Below are positions 43,786 through 53,049 of a stretch of 64,000 bases of DNA, piece after piece. The notes under the pieces were generated by a model. That model did not search any database. It had not been told where the DNA came from and was given only the letters and a program-made list of their open reading frames with translations. The stretch's first letter is position 1; every line of letters begins with the position of its first letter. This stretch comes from Nostocoides sp. Lineage in GTDB: Bacteria > Actinomycetota > Actinomycetes > Actinomycetales > Dermatophilaceae. The translations under genes were made by a program, and so were the position numbers. The stretch is from positions 124,001 through 188,000 of the forward strand of contig JADJEA010000025.1 in assembly GCA_016702415.1 (NCBI GenBank). Direction: 5' to 3'.

Positions 43786-44999
43786 GCGCCAGCCCCTGTC
43801 AACTCGATCACGACGCCGGTCAAGGCATCGATGCCTCGGACGCAGTCTGCCGCATCGGCCTGTTCGGCGGGCGAATGCGAGACGCCGGTTGGGTTGCGGA
43901 CGAAGAGCATCGCGCTCGGCACCCCCGCCTGGGTGAGGACGCCGGCGTCGTGCCCGGCCCCCGTGCCAAGGAGCGGTATGCCGCCCAGCCCCCTCGCGAG
44001 CCGCCCCGCCAGCGCGGGGTCGAAGGTCGTCACCGGAGTCCACGACTCCTCCCGCACCTCCCCGCCCGACTCCGCCGCCGTTGCCGTCACATCGCGTATG
44101 ACGCCCCGAACCGCCTCCGGGTTGCTTCCCCGCGCGTCGAGCCAGGCGGTGGCGTGGCTGGCAATGGCATTGATACCCCCAGGCTCCACGACAACCTTGC
44201 CCACCGTGGCCAGGCATCCCCGACGCTCGGCGGAGCGACGGACTTCCTGGACGACCCCGGCGAGGGCGAGGAGGGCGTCGCGCCGGTCCTCCAGCCGCGT
44301 GGTCCCGGCGTGGTTGGCCTCACCGGGCAGGTCGACCCGCCAGCGCCCGTGCGGCCAGATATCGGTGCCGACCGCCACCGGAGCATCGAGGTCGGCGAGG
44401 GCGCGCCCCTGCTCGACGTGGAGTTCGACATAGGTGCCGACGCGGCGCAGCGTCTCGGGATCGGGGCCCATCGCGCCGGGATCCCGTCCCGCCGCCCGCA
44501 TTGCCTCGGCCATGGTGATCCCGTCGGCGTCCGTCAGCGCCCGGGCGCGGTCGGGGTCGAGGAGGCCGGTGATCACCCGCGATCCGGCGAGGGCAATGCC
44601 GAAGCGGGCCCCCTCTTCGTCGACGAAGTTGACGATGCCGAGGGGCCGATCGGGAGTGACGCCGCGCGCCCGGAGCGCGTCCACGGCAAGGAGGGCGCTG
44701 ACGACACCGAGGGGACCGTCATACGCACCCCCGTCGGGAACGGAGTCGAGGTGACTCCCGAGGACGAGTCCGGGACCGTCCCGGTCCGGGTCTCCCCACC
44801 ACGCCCACTGGTTGCCCATCCGGTCCTCGACCAGGTCGAGGCCACGCCGGGCCACTTCGCCGGCGAACCACTCGCGCAGGTCGTGATCGGACCGGCTCCA
44901 CGCGAACCGCCGGTAGCCGCCGGTGCGGCCGTCCCGGCCGATGGGGGCCAGGTGAGCCCACATCGCGGCGAAATCGGCCGACAGCCCTGTCCCGGTCAT
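43782..44999 (-). CDS. Allantoate-amidohydrolase-like M20 metallohydrolase, probable N-formylglutamate deformylase of the hut pathway
   Basis: A 405-residue metallopeptidase-fold enzyme of the allantoate amidohydrolase/N-carbamoyl-amino-acid hydrolase group. Metal ligands: GSHLDSVPDGGAYDGPLG near residue 88, VDEEGARFGIALAGSR near 128, YVELHVEQGRAL near 190, GAGHDAGVL and GVSHSPAEQ near the C terminus. Here it sits between hutU and hutF, where actinobacterial hut clusters often carry such a gene; no standard N-formylglutamate deformylase (HutG) is present. It therefore probably releases formate from N-formylglutamate. This is inference from context, not from catalytic residues. A hut operator lies 54 bases upstream. 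Confidence 0.75.
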   Translation of the reverse strand: MTGTGLSADFAAMWAHLAPIGRDGRTGGYRRFAWSRSDHDLREWFAGEVARRGLDLVEDRMGNQWAWWGDPDRDGPGLVLGSHLDSVPDGGAYDGPLGVVSALLAVDALRARGVTPDRPLGIVNFVDEEGARFGIALAGSRVITGLLDPDRARALTDADGITMAEAMRAAGRDPGAMGPDPETLRRVGTYVELHVEQGRALADLDAPVAVGTDIWPHGRWRVDLPGEANHAGTTRLEDRRDALLALAGVVQEVRRSAERRGCLATVGKVVVEPGGINAIASHATAWLDARGSNPEAVRGVIRDVTATAAESGGEVREESWTPVTTFDPALAGRLARGLGGIPLLGTGAGHDAGVLTQAGVPSAMLFVRNPTGVSHSPAEQADAADCVRGIDALTGVVIELTGAGA

Positions 45000-45052
45000 G
45001 GCTCCATTCCACCAAAGTCGCGGGTCCGGACGGGCGCGCGTGGCCGGCCGGG

Positions 45053-45070
45053 TGTCTCGTGGACGAGACA
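45053..45070. promoter_or_regulatory. Hut operator 1 (TGTCTCGT-GG-ACGAGACA)
   Basis: A perfect 8+2+8 inverted repeat between the hutU stop and the amidohydrolase-hutF-hutI operon start. It shares the core GTCTCG..CGAGAC with the two sites in the hutU-hutH intergenic region, so this operon is probably under the same regulator. Confidence 0.65.
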
Positions 45071-45167
45071 TCCGGCCTGGGCCGCCGCTGGCTGGGGCAG
45101 CCGCCTTGGTGGTGGTGGCGGTGGGCGGCGGCGGTGGTGGTGGTGGCGGCGGTGATGGCGGTGGCGG

Positions 45168-46838
45168 TCAGGCCGGCGCGGCGCCTGTCTCCCGCATGGG
45201 GATGCGGACCCCGCGCTCGGCGGCGACCTCCTCGGCGCGGTCGTACCCGGCGTCGACGTGCCGGATGACGCCCATGCCGGGGTCATTGGTCAGGACGCGC
45301 GCGAGCTTCTCCGCGGCCAGCGGCGTGCCGTCGGCGAGGCTGACCTGGCCGGCGTGGATGGACCGCCCGATGCCGACGCCACCGCCGTGGTGAAGGGAGA
45401 CCCAGGTCGCGCCGGAGCTGGTCGCGGTCAGGGCGTTCAGCAGCGGCCAGTCCGCGATCGCGTCCGACCCGTCGAGCATGGACTCGGTTTCGCGGTAAGG
45501 GCTTGCGACGCTGCCGCAGTCGAGGTGGTCCCGGCCGATGACGATGGGGGCGCTGACCTCGCCAGAGGCGACGAGGTCGTTGAACGCGAGGCCCGCGCGG
45601 TCGCGTTCGCCATACCCGAGCCAGCAGATCCGCGCCGGAAGTCCTTGCCACGCAATGCGTTCCTGAGCCCCGCGAATCCACTTGTGGAGTCGGTGGTTGT
45701 CCGGGAAGAGATCGAGGACGGCCTTGTCCGTCGCGGCGATGTCCTTGGGGTCGCCGGAGAGGGCCGCCCACCGGAACGGGCCCTTGCCCTCGCAGAAGAG
45801 CGGACGGATATAGGCCGGGACGAAGCCGGGGAAGGCGAAGGCCCGGTCATAGCCACCCAGCCGCGCCTCGTCGCGGATGCTGTTGCCGTAGTCGAAGGTC
45901 TCGGCACCGGCGTCCATGAACCCGACCATCGCCTCCACGTGGCGGGCCATCGACTCCCGCGCCCGGTCGGTGAACTCCTCGGGCTTCTTCTCGGCATACT
46001 CCGCCCACTCGTCGAGACCGACGCCGACGGGGAGATAGGACAACGGATCGTGCGCGCTCGTCTGGTCGGTGACGATATCGATCGGTATGCCGCGCCGCAG
46101 CAATTCCGGGAACACCTCGGCCGCGTTTCCGACGACCCCGACGGACCACCCGCGGCGGTCCTCCTTGGCGCGTAGCGCCTTGGCGATGGCGTCGTCGAGG
46201 TCGGTAGCGACCTCGTCCAGGTAGCGATGGTCCACGCGGCGGTGCAGGCGCGCCGGGTCGACGTCGACGATGAGGCAGGCTCCCTCGTTGAGGGTCACCG
46301 CGAGCGGCTGCGCGCCGCCCATCCCGCCGCAGCCGCCGGTGAGGGTCAAGGTGCCGGCGAGGGTCCCGGCATACCGCTTCTCGGCGATCGCCGCGAAGGT
46401 CTCGTACGTCCCCTGGACGATGCCCTGGGTGCCGATATAGATCCAACTGCCCGCGGTCATCTGGCCGTACATCGTCAGGCCCAGGTGCTCCAACCGGCGG
46501 AACTCGGGCCAAGTGGCCCAGTCGGGAACGAGATTGGAGTTCGCGATGAGGACGCGCGGTGCCCACTCGTGGGTGCGGAAGACCCCGACCGGGCGCCCGG
46601 ATTGGACCAGCATGGTCTCGTCGGCCCGCAGATCCGTCAGGGTGCGGACCATCGCATCGAAGCTGCGCCAATCCCGCGCCGCCCGCCCGGTCCCGCCGTA
46701 GACCACGAGATCGTCGGGGCGCTCGGCAACCTCCGGGTCGAGGTTGTTCATGAGCATTCGCAGCGGCGCCTCCGTGCTCCACTGGCGGGCGGTCAGGGTA
46801 GTGCCGCGCGGGGCGCGAACGGGACGGGCGCCGTCCAT
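45168..46838 (-). CDS. hutU: Urocanate hydratase
   Basis: A 556-residue urocanase, the NAD+-dependent enzyme of step 2. Full-length. Typical sequence: LMNNLDPEVAERPDDLVVYG near the N terminus, LTGGCGGMGGAQPLAVTLN for NAD binding near residue 165, and the catalytic-cysteine region DHLDCGSVASPYRETE near 440. AAGGAGA is 6 bases before the ATG. Divergent from hutH across a 597-base region. An operator palindrome lies 83 bases upstream of the start. Confidence 0.95.
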   Translation of the reverse strand: MDGARPVRAPRGTTLTARQWSTEAPLRMLMNNLDPEVAERPDDLVVYGGTGRAARDWRSFDAMVRTLTDLRADETMLVQSGRPVGVFRTHEWAPRVLIANSNLVPDWATWPEFRRLEHLGLTMYGQMTAGSWIYIGTQGIVQGTYETFAAIAEKRYAGTLAGTLTLTGGCGGMGGAQPLAVTLNEGACLIVDVDPARLHRRVDHRYLDEVATDLDDAIAKALRAKEDRRGWSVGVVGNAAEVFPELLRRGIPIDIVTDQTSAHDPLSYLPVGVGLDEWAEYAEKKPEEFTDRARESMARHVEAMVGFMDAGAETFDYGNSIRDEARLGGYDRAFAFPGFVPAYIRPLFCEGKGPFRWAALSGDPKDIAATDKAVLDLFPDNHRLHKWIRGAQERIAWQGLPARICWLGYGERDRAGLAFNDLVASGEVSAPIVIGRDHLDCGSVASPYRETESMLDGSDAIADWPLLNALTATSSGATWVSLHHGGGVGIGRSIHAGQVSLADGTPLAAEKLARVLTNDPGMGVIRHVDAGYDRAEEVAAERGVRIPMRETGAAPA

Positions 46839-46920
46839 GTGGGTCTCCTTCGGGTGGTATGCCGATACCTCAGGATGCCGTGGCGGCCTCCTCCCGCGGG
46901 ACCCGCCTGGCCGGTGTGGT

Positions 46921-46936
46921 GTCTCGGTTCCGAGAC
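46921..46936. promoter_or_regulatory. Hut operator 2 (GTCTCGG-TT-CCGAGAC)
   Basis: A perfect 7+2+7 inverted repeat upstream of hutU. It matches the sites before hutH (47374) and before the amidohydrolase operon (45053). Confidence 0.65.
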
Positions 46937-47050
46937 GGGGTGAGTCGTGGGCGCGACGTGGGTGAGTCGTGGGGGTGTCGTGGGTGGGTCCGTCGTCCGG
47001 TAGTGGGCGTCGGGGTGTGAGAGGCGGGCGAACTGCCCCATCGCTGGCTA

Positions 47051-47102
47051 CCGGCGGGTAGGTCAGACAGTTGGGTTGCTCCGACCTCACCTGTCTGACC
47101 TA
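47051..47102. repeat. Hairpin A, first copy of a 31-bp direct repeat with inverted arms
   Basis: Positions 47051-47081 are identical to 47287-47317. Within it TAGGTCAGACAG (47059-47070) pairs with CTGTCTGACCTA (47091-47102) over a 20-base loop. Each arm also contains the small palindrome GTCAGAC/GTCTGAC. It lies in the hutU-hutH intergenic region, so it may be a second class of operator or the end of a small non-coding repeat element. Confidence 0.7.
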
Positions 47103-47111
47103 ACGCTGACC

Positions 47112-47280
<169 letters not shown>

Positions 47281-47286
47281 GGAGGT

Positions 47287-47340
47287 CCGGCGGGTAGGTC
47301 AGACAGTTGGGTTGCTCTAACCACTCAAGTGTCTGACCTA
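47287..47340. repeat. Hairpin B, second copy of the 31-bp direct repeat
   Basis: Same 31 bases as hairpin A, then TAGGTCAGACA (47295-47305) pairs with TGTCTGACCTA (47330-47340) across a 24-base loop whose sequence differs from A except for the shared first bases. It lies 96 bases before hutH. Confidence 0.7.
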
Positions 47341-47373
47341 CTGGGCGGTAACCTCTTGACCGCCCACCTCACC

Positions 47374-47389
47374 ATCTCGGATCCGAGAC
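47374..47389. promoter_or_regulatory. Hut operator 3 (ATCTCGG-AT-CCGAGAC)
   Basis: TCTCGGATCCGAGA is a perfect 14-bp palindrome 47 bases before hutH; it aligns with the hutU-side site with a single outer mismatch. Confidence 0.65.
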
Positions 47390-47435
47390 GGTATGCCGCG
47401 GGGGAGACTCGGCATACGACCGTCGCCGCGCTTGC

Positions 47436-49019
47436 ATGGACCCCGTGACTGATGTGGTGATCGGTGAGGCCCCCCTGACGATCGAGCAGGTCGCCGCGGT
47501 GGCACGGTCGGCGCCGGCGGACGCGGCCAGCCTCGGGGAGGCGGTGCGCGTCGTGGTGAGCGAGGGCGCGTGGGGGCGGGTGCGGCATACGCGCGCGGTG
47601 GTCGAGGCGTTGGCCGACGACGCGGTCCCCCACTACGGGATCTCGACCGGATTCGGCGCGCTGGCTACCCTGCACATCCCGGTGGAGAAGCGGCATCAGT
47701 TGCAGCGCAGCCTGATTCGCTCGCACGCGGCGGGGTCGGGTCCGGAGGTCGAGCGCGAGGTTGTCCGGGCGCTGATGCTCCTGCGGATCCAGACGCTCGC
47801 GACGGGACGCACGGGGGTGCGCGAGGAGACCGTCCGGGCGTATGTCGCCATGCTCAACGCGGGGATCACGCCGGTGGTGCACGAGTACGGCTCCCTGGGC
47901 TGCTCCGGCGATCTCGCCCCGCTCGCGCATTGCGCGCTCGCGCTCATGGGTGAGGGGAGCGTGCGGGACGCCCGCGGCGACCTCAGGCCCGCCGGTGATG
48001 CCCTCGCCGAGGCGGGGATTGCGCCGCTCGACCTGGCCGAGAAGGAGGGCCTGGCCCTCATCAATGGCACGGACGGGATGCTCGGCATGCTCTGTATGGC
48101 GATCGCCGACCTCCGCCGCCTCGTCACCACGGCCGACCTCGCCGCCGCGATGAGCGTCGAGGGGCTGCTCGGGACCGACGAGGTATTCGCCGCCGATCTG
48201 CACGCCCTCCGGCCGCAACCCGGCCAGGCGCTCAGCGCCGACAACATGCGGAAAGTATTGGCGGTCAGCGAGATTCGCGACTCTCACCGCGACCCTGAGG
48301 CGTGCACGCGGGTCCAGGACGCCTACTCGCTGCGGTGCGCGCCCCAGGTTGCCGGCGCGGTCCGCGACACCATCGACCACGCCGCCCGGGTCGCGGGATG
48401 GGAACTCGCCAGCGCTGTCGACAATCCTGTCGTCACGCTCGATGGGCGGGTCGAATCCAATGGCAATTTCCATGGCGCCCCGGTCGCCTATGTGCTCGAC
48501 TTCCTCGCCATCGCCGCCGCCGACTTGGCGAGCATCAGCGAACGACGGACGGACCGCTTCCTCGACAAGTCGCGCAACCACGGCCTGCCGGCCTTCCTCG
48601 CCGACGACCCCGGCGTCGACTCCGGCCTGATGATCGCGCAATACACCGCGGCCGGACTGGTCTCGGAGATGAAGCGCCTCGCCGTCCCGGCCAGCGTCGA
48701 CTCGATCCCCAGCAGCGCGATGCAGGAGGATCACGTCTCGATGGGCTGGGGGGCGGCGCGCAAGCTGCGTCGCTCCGTGGCCGCGCTGCAGCAGGTGCTC
48801 GCCATCGAGCTGCTCACCGCCGCCCGCGGCATACAGCTGCGCGCCCCGTTGACCCCGTCCCCGGTGAGCGCCGCCATCATCGCCGCCCTTGAGGGGGTCA
48901 CCCGCACCGACCCCGGACCCGACCGTTACCTGGCCGCCGATATCGCCGGTGCCGTGTCCGCCGTCGCCGACGGCTCCGTGGTCCGGGCCGCCTCGGCCGT
49001 GGCCGGTCCGTTGCACTGA
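47436..49019 (+). CDS. hutH: Histidine ammonia-lyase
   Basis: A 527-residue histidase, step 1 (histidine to urocanate plus ammonia). The self-made MIO cofactor region reads GSLGCSGDLAPLAH near residue 151, with Cys-Ser-Gly in place of the commoner Ala-Ser-Gly; the catalytic-tyrosine region VPHYGISTGFGAL is near 66, and QDAYSLRCAPQVAGAV and SNGNFHGAPVAYVLD are present. Full-length for the family. I start it at ATG 47436; a GTG a few codons later is possible. Alone on its strand, divergent from hutU, with a hut operator upstream. The pathway from histidine to glutamate can be completed by hutU, hutI, hutF and the amidohydrolase. Confidence 0.94.
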   Translation: MDPVTDVVIGEAPLTIEQVAAVARSAPADAASLGEAVRVVVSEGAWGRVRHTRAVVEALADDAVPHYGISTGFGALATLHIPVEKRHQLQRSLIRSHAAGSGPEVEREVVRALMLLRIQTLATGRTGVREETVRAYVAMLNAGITPVVHEYGSLGCSGDLAPLAHCALALMGEGSVRDARGDLRPAGDALAEAGIAPLDLAEKEGLALINGTDGMLGMLCMAIADLRRLVTTADLAAAMSVEGLLGTDEVFAADLHALRPQPGQALSADNMRKVLAVSEIRDSHRDPEACTRVQDAYSLRCAPQVAGAVRDTIDHAARVAGWELASAVDNPVVTLDGRVESNGNFHGAPVAYVLDFLAIAAADLASISERRTDRFLDKSRNHGLPAFLADDPGVDSGLMIAQYTAAGLVSEMKRLAVPASVDSIPSSAMQEDHVSMGWGAARKLRRSVAALQQVLAIELLTAARGIQLRAPLTPSPVSAAIIAALEGVTRTDPGPDRYLAADIAGAVSAVADGSVVRAASAVAGPLH

Positions 49020-49076
49020 GCCTCGGGGTCGTCGGGGGCCTGGGCCGGGCGGCGGGCCCTGTGCCAGGATTCGCGT

Positions 49077-52000
49077 ATGGAGGGGCCGCCCGGGTCGACC
49101 TGGAACAAGCTGCCGAAATTGGGCAAGGCGGTCGCGCATGCCTTTGGTCACGGCAAGTTCGCCGACGCCGCGGATGCGTTGACCGGATTCAGCGACCCGG
49201 CGGTCAGTGCCTTCGCGGCAACGGCCCAGGCAGCCCTGGAGAAGCGACCCGAGTGGCCGGACCTTGGCCCCGACCGCGACGTCGCCGCCGAGCGGCTCAG
49301 CACCGTCCTCGAGGAGCAGGACCCCGTCATGACCTGGGGGTGCGCACTGGACAGCCCCGCGGCTGTCGTCCGGCACGTGCTGGCCAATGGCGGCACGGCG
49401 GCCATCGACGAGTTCGCCATTCGCGCCATCAGCCCCGACCCGGCGGACTTCAGTCCGGGCCCAATCGTGATGCGAGGGGACGAGACGCCAGGGGGGCGCG
49501 CCTTCGCGATCCTGCTCGACCTCGTCGCCGATCAGATGCACGCCCGCGCGCGTTCTGTCACCAGCACGGATCGCGCGATCCTTCTTGGGGCGCTGACGGC
49601 CCTGGCGCACCAGAACCACGAAGCTCAACAGACTCTGCAGAAGGTCGCCGATCAGCTTGCCGACCTCGCCGGGCTCGTGGGCGCCATAGCCGCCCCGACC
49701 CGGCCGGCCCGTCAGCCTCGCGAGGCGACCGCCTTCGTGCCCCGACCAGAGCTTGCCAGGGTCCGCGCGGCATACGGCTGCGACACCGCGGTCACGCTCT
49801 GCCAATTGCGCGGCATGCGCGGGGTGGGCAAGTCACAGCTCGCAGCGGCCTATGCGCGTGAGTGCCTGGACGCCGGTTATGACGTCGTCGCCTGGATTCA
49901 CGCGTCCACACGTGGCGACGCGGTGACCAATCTCCAGCGGCTGGCCGCGGCATACGGGACGGTGGTCGACGGCGAGCCGCCCGAGGACAGCATCGCGCGC
50001 ATGCTCGACCGCTTCGCGGCGACCGAGGGCGAGCGACGGCTCATCGTTTTCGACAGCGTGGAGTCGTATGCCGATCTCGATCGACTCCTTTCGCACGATC
50101 GCCACACTCAGGTCCTCATCACCACAACGCTGGCCAATGCGGCCATCGGCACTCCGGTCACGGTCGGGACGCTATCGGAGGAGTCGTCCGTCGATTACCT
50201 GCGTCAACGCACGCAGATTGACGATCCTGATGGCGCGAAAGCTCTCGCAACCGAACTCGGGTGCCTGGCTCTCGCGTTGGCCCAGGGAGCATCGGCGATG
50301 ATCGACCTTGGTCATGACTATGCCGAGTTTCTGGCTGCCATCACCTCCCGACCGATCCGCGCCACCCTCGAGAAGGAAGCGGGTCCCGGTTATCCGCTTG
50401 GCGTCGCTCGCGCCATCGGCATGGCCGTGGACACCGCCCTGACCACGCGCGCCCCCGATGGGTACCGCCACCCGCACGAGCTTGCGTCCGAGCTGACGGC
50501 CGTGCTGGGTGCGTTGTGTCTCCTCGGGGAGGGCGGCGTCCCCGTTGACTGGCTGCGCGCTCTCGGTGATCCCTTCCGCGTCGACAAGGCGATTGCGCAC
50601 CTCGTGTCGTCGTCGTTGGCCATCCGCTCGGACGACCGATCGACGTTGTCGCTGCATCACCTGACCCGGAGGGGTGTATGTCGAGGACGTCCTCACCGAC
50701 CACCCCGACCGAATCGCCGCGGCGCAACATGCCGCCGAGACCACCTTCGCAGCGGGCGAGCCGGATGGTGACGCCTCATACGAGGCTCGCCGCGCGTCCG
50801 CACAAGTGTGGCTCGAGCACGCGACGAGCCTGCTGGAGCCCGCAGGGGTGCCATTCGGCCTCACGGAAGCGTTGGTGACGTCCATCGGCCGAGCGGCGCT
50901 CATCGGCGACCAAACCCACCTTCCATATGCCGTGATTCGGTGTGCGGGCGTCGTTCTCGCGGCCGAGCGGGTTCTCGGCCCCGACCACCCGGACACCCTC
51001 ACCTCCCGCAACAACCTCGCCGGCGCCTACGAGGCGGTGGGGGACCTGACCCGGGCCATCGCCCTCTACGAGGCCACCCTGACCGACCGCGAGCGGGTCC
51101 TCGGCCCCGACCACCCGGACACCCTCACCTCCCGCAACAACCTCGCCGGCGCCTACCAGGCGGCGGGGGACCTGACCCGGGCCATCCCCCCGGGCCACCT
51201 GACCAGCGGGTCCTCGCCCCGACCACCCGGACACCTCACCTCGCCCAGGCGGCTGACCCGGGCCATCCCCCTCTACGAGGCCACCCTGACCGACCGCGAG
51301 CGGGTCCTCGGCCCCGACCACCCGGACACCCTCACCTCCCGCAACAACCTCGCCTACGCCTACCAGGCGGTGGGGGACCTGACCCGGGCCATCGCCCTCT
51401 ACGAGGCCACCCTGACCGACCGCGAGCGGGTCCTCGGCCCCGACCACCCGGACACCCTCACCTCCCGCAACAACCTCGCCTACGCCTACGAGACGGCGGG
51501 GGACCTGACCCGGGCCATCCCCTCTTCCAGGCCACCTGACCGACAGCGAGCGGGTCCTCGGCCCCGACCACCCGAACACCCTCGCCTCCCGCAACAACCT
51601 CGCCGACGCCTACGAGGCGGTGGGGGACCTGACCCGGGCCATCGCCCTCTTCGAGGCCACCCTGACCGACCGCGAGCGGGTCCTCGGCCCCGACCACCCG
51701 GACACCCTCTCGCCTCCCGCAACAACCTCGCCGGCGCCTACAAGGCGGTGGGGGACCTGACCCGGGCCATCCCCCTCTGACCAGGCCACCCTGACCGACC
51801 GCAGGCACCGAAGGGTCCTCGGCCCCGACCACCCGGACACCCTCACCTCCCGCAACAACCTCGCCTACGCCTACGAGGCGGTGGGGGACCTGACCCGGGC
51901 CATCCCCGCCACCCTGACCGACCGCGAGCGGGTCCTCGGCCCCGACCACCCGAACACCCTCGCCTCCCGCAACAACCTGCCGGCGCCACCATCGCCCTCT

Positions 52001-52236
52001 TCGAGGCCACCCTGACCGACCGCGAGCGGGTCCTCGGCCCCGACCACCCGGACACCCTCACCTCCCGCAATAACCTCGCCAGCGCGTTGTGGCAAGGGGG
52101 CGACCGGCGAGCGGCACTGGAGCAGATGGAGGACGCCGCACGTCGGGCGCGGGCGGCACTCAGCGAGGGCCACCCCTTGACCACCCACCTCACCGACCAG
52201 GCCGCGCAGATGCGTCGCCTCCTCGGCTCACCCTGA
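49077..52236 (+). pseudogene. NB-ARC/STAND ATPase with C-terminal TPR repeats, frame broken
   Basis: A STAND-type regulator in several frames. From 49077 about 530 residues are open: an unrecognised N-terminal region (1-215, mostly helical, possibly an effector or adaptor), then an NB-ARC-like ATPase with Walker A GMRGVGKSQLAAAYA near 245, Walker B RRLIVFDSVES near 322, and a winged-helix-like segment. A G run at 50672-50675 (CGGAGGGGTG) shifts the frame; with one G fewer it continues as VYVEDVLTDHPDRIAAA into TPRs. Ten roughly 42-residue TPR units follow, and the frame shifts repeatedly inside them (units near 51210, 51554, 51932, 52030); the natural end reads to the TGA at 52234. Decay and consensus error both fit. 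Family role: signal-triggered oligomerisation; some relatives act in phage defence. Confidence 0.7.
50960..52100 (+). repeat. TPR-coding tandem array, about 10 near-identical units of about 126 bp
   Basis: Units begin near 50971, 51097, 51210, 51304, 51430, 51554, 51680, 51815, 51932 and 52030, each carrying VLGPDHPDTLTSRNNLA or a close form followed by a YEAVGDLTRAIALYEATL half. Several units are shortened or carry short indels, and this is where the reading frame is lost. Such sequence similarity between units implies recent duplication or gene conversion. Confidence 0.85.
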
Positions 52237-52293
52237 CACTCGCCGTCGCCTGGCAGCTGGGAGCAGGGCACCACCCAGCCGGACACCGCCGAC

Positions 52294-53049
52294 TCAGCTG
52301 AGCTTGCGCACCATCGACAGCGGCAGGTGCCGCATCGCGGTGCCCAGCGGCACCCAGGGCCAGGTCGGAACGCGGGCGTGGGGGCGCCGCTTCTCGATCG
52401 CTTCGATGATCGCCGCAACGCCGGTGGGCGTGTCGACCATGAACGGCATCGGCTTCTTGACCTTGTCGTTCATCTCCGAGCGGATATAGCCCGGATAGAT
52501 CACCGACACGTCGATGTCGAGATCCTTCTCCCCGATCATCTCGTTGCGGATGCCCTCGGCGAGGGCGGCCACGCCGGCCTTGGTCGCGGCATACGTCGTA
52601 ATCGTCTTCGGCATCCCGCGCATCGCCGACATCGAGGAGATCATGACGAGGTGGCCGCGCTTCTGGGCCCGGAAGATCTCCATGGCCGCCTCGCATTGGG
52701 CAAGTGCCGCAACGAAATTCGTCATCGCGGTGGCGCGGTTCGCGTCATACCGACCGGTGCCGATCGGGGCCCCCTTGCCGAGTCCGGCGTTGACGACGAC
52801 CCGGTCGAGGCCGCCGAAGTCGTCCCGGAAAGCCCGGAACACCGCGAACACCGCCGCGTCGTCCGTCACGTCCAGCGCGCGGATCTCGACCCGCCGCTGG
52901 GGGTATGCCGCGTGCACCTCCGCCCGCACCTCCTCCAACCGCTCGGTGCGGCGCGCGCACAAGGCGAGATCCTCGCCGCGAGCGGCGAGTTGACGGGCGA
53001 GCTCGGCGCCGATGCCCGAACTCGCCCCGGTGATGAGGGTGACACTCAT
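52294..53049 (-). CDS. Short-chain dehydrogenase/reductase
   Basis: A 251-residue SDR. The N-terminal nucleotide-binding TLITGASSGIGAELARQLAA and the active-site SSMSAMRGMPKTITTYAATKAGVAALAEGI (Ser, then Tyr-x-x-x-Lys: YAATK) are present. Classical family, NAD(P)-dependent, substrate unknown. Its start overlaps the phosphotransferase stop by 4 bases (ATGA), the last gene of the acyl-CoA dehydrogenase operon. Confidence 0.88.
   Translation of the reverse strand: MSVTLITGASSGIGAELARQLAARGEDLALCARRTERLEEVRAEVHAAYPQRRVEIRALDVTDDAAVFAVFRAFRDDFGGLDRVVVNAGLGKGAPIGTGRYDANRATAMTNFVAALAQCEAAMEIFRAQKRGHLVMISSMSAMRGMPKTITTYAATKAGVAALAEGIRNEMIGEKDLDIDVSVIYPGYIRSEMNDKVKKPMPFMVDTPTGVAAIIEAIEKRRPHARVPTWPWVPLGTAMRHLPLSMVRKLS

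Noticed and set aside
50960..52100. CRISPR-like tandem array
   Set aside because: Units are about 126 bases and code for TPR helices; no short repeats separated by variable spacers.
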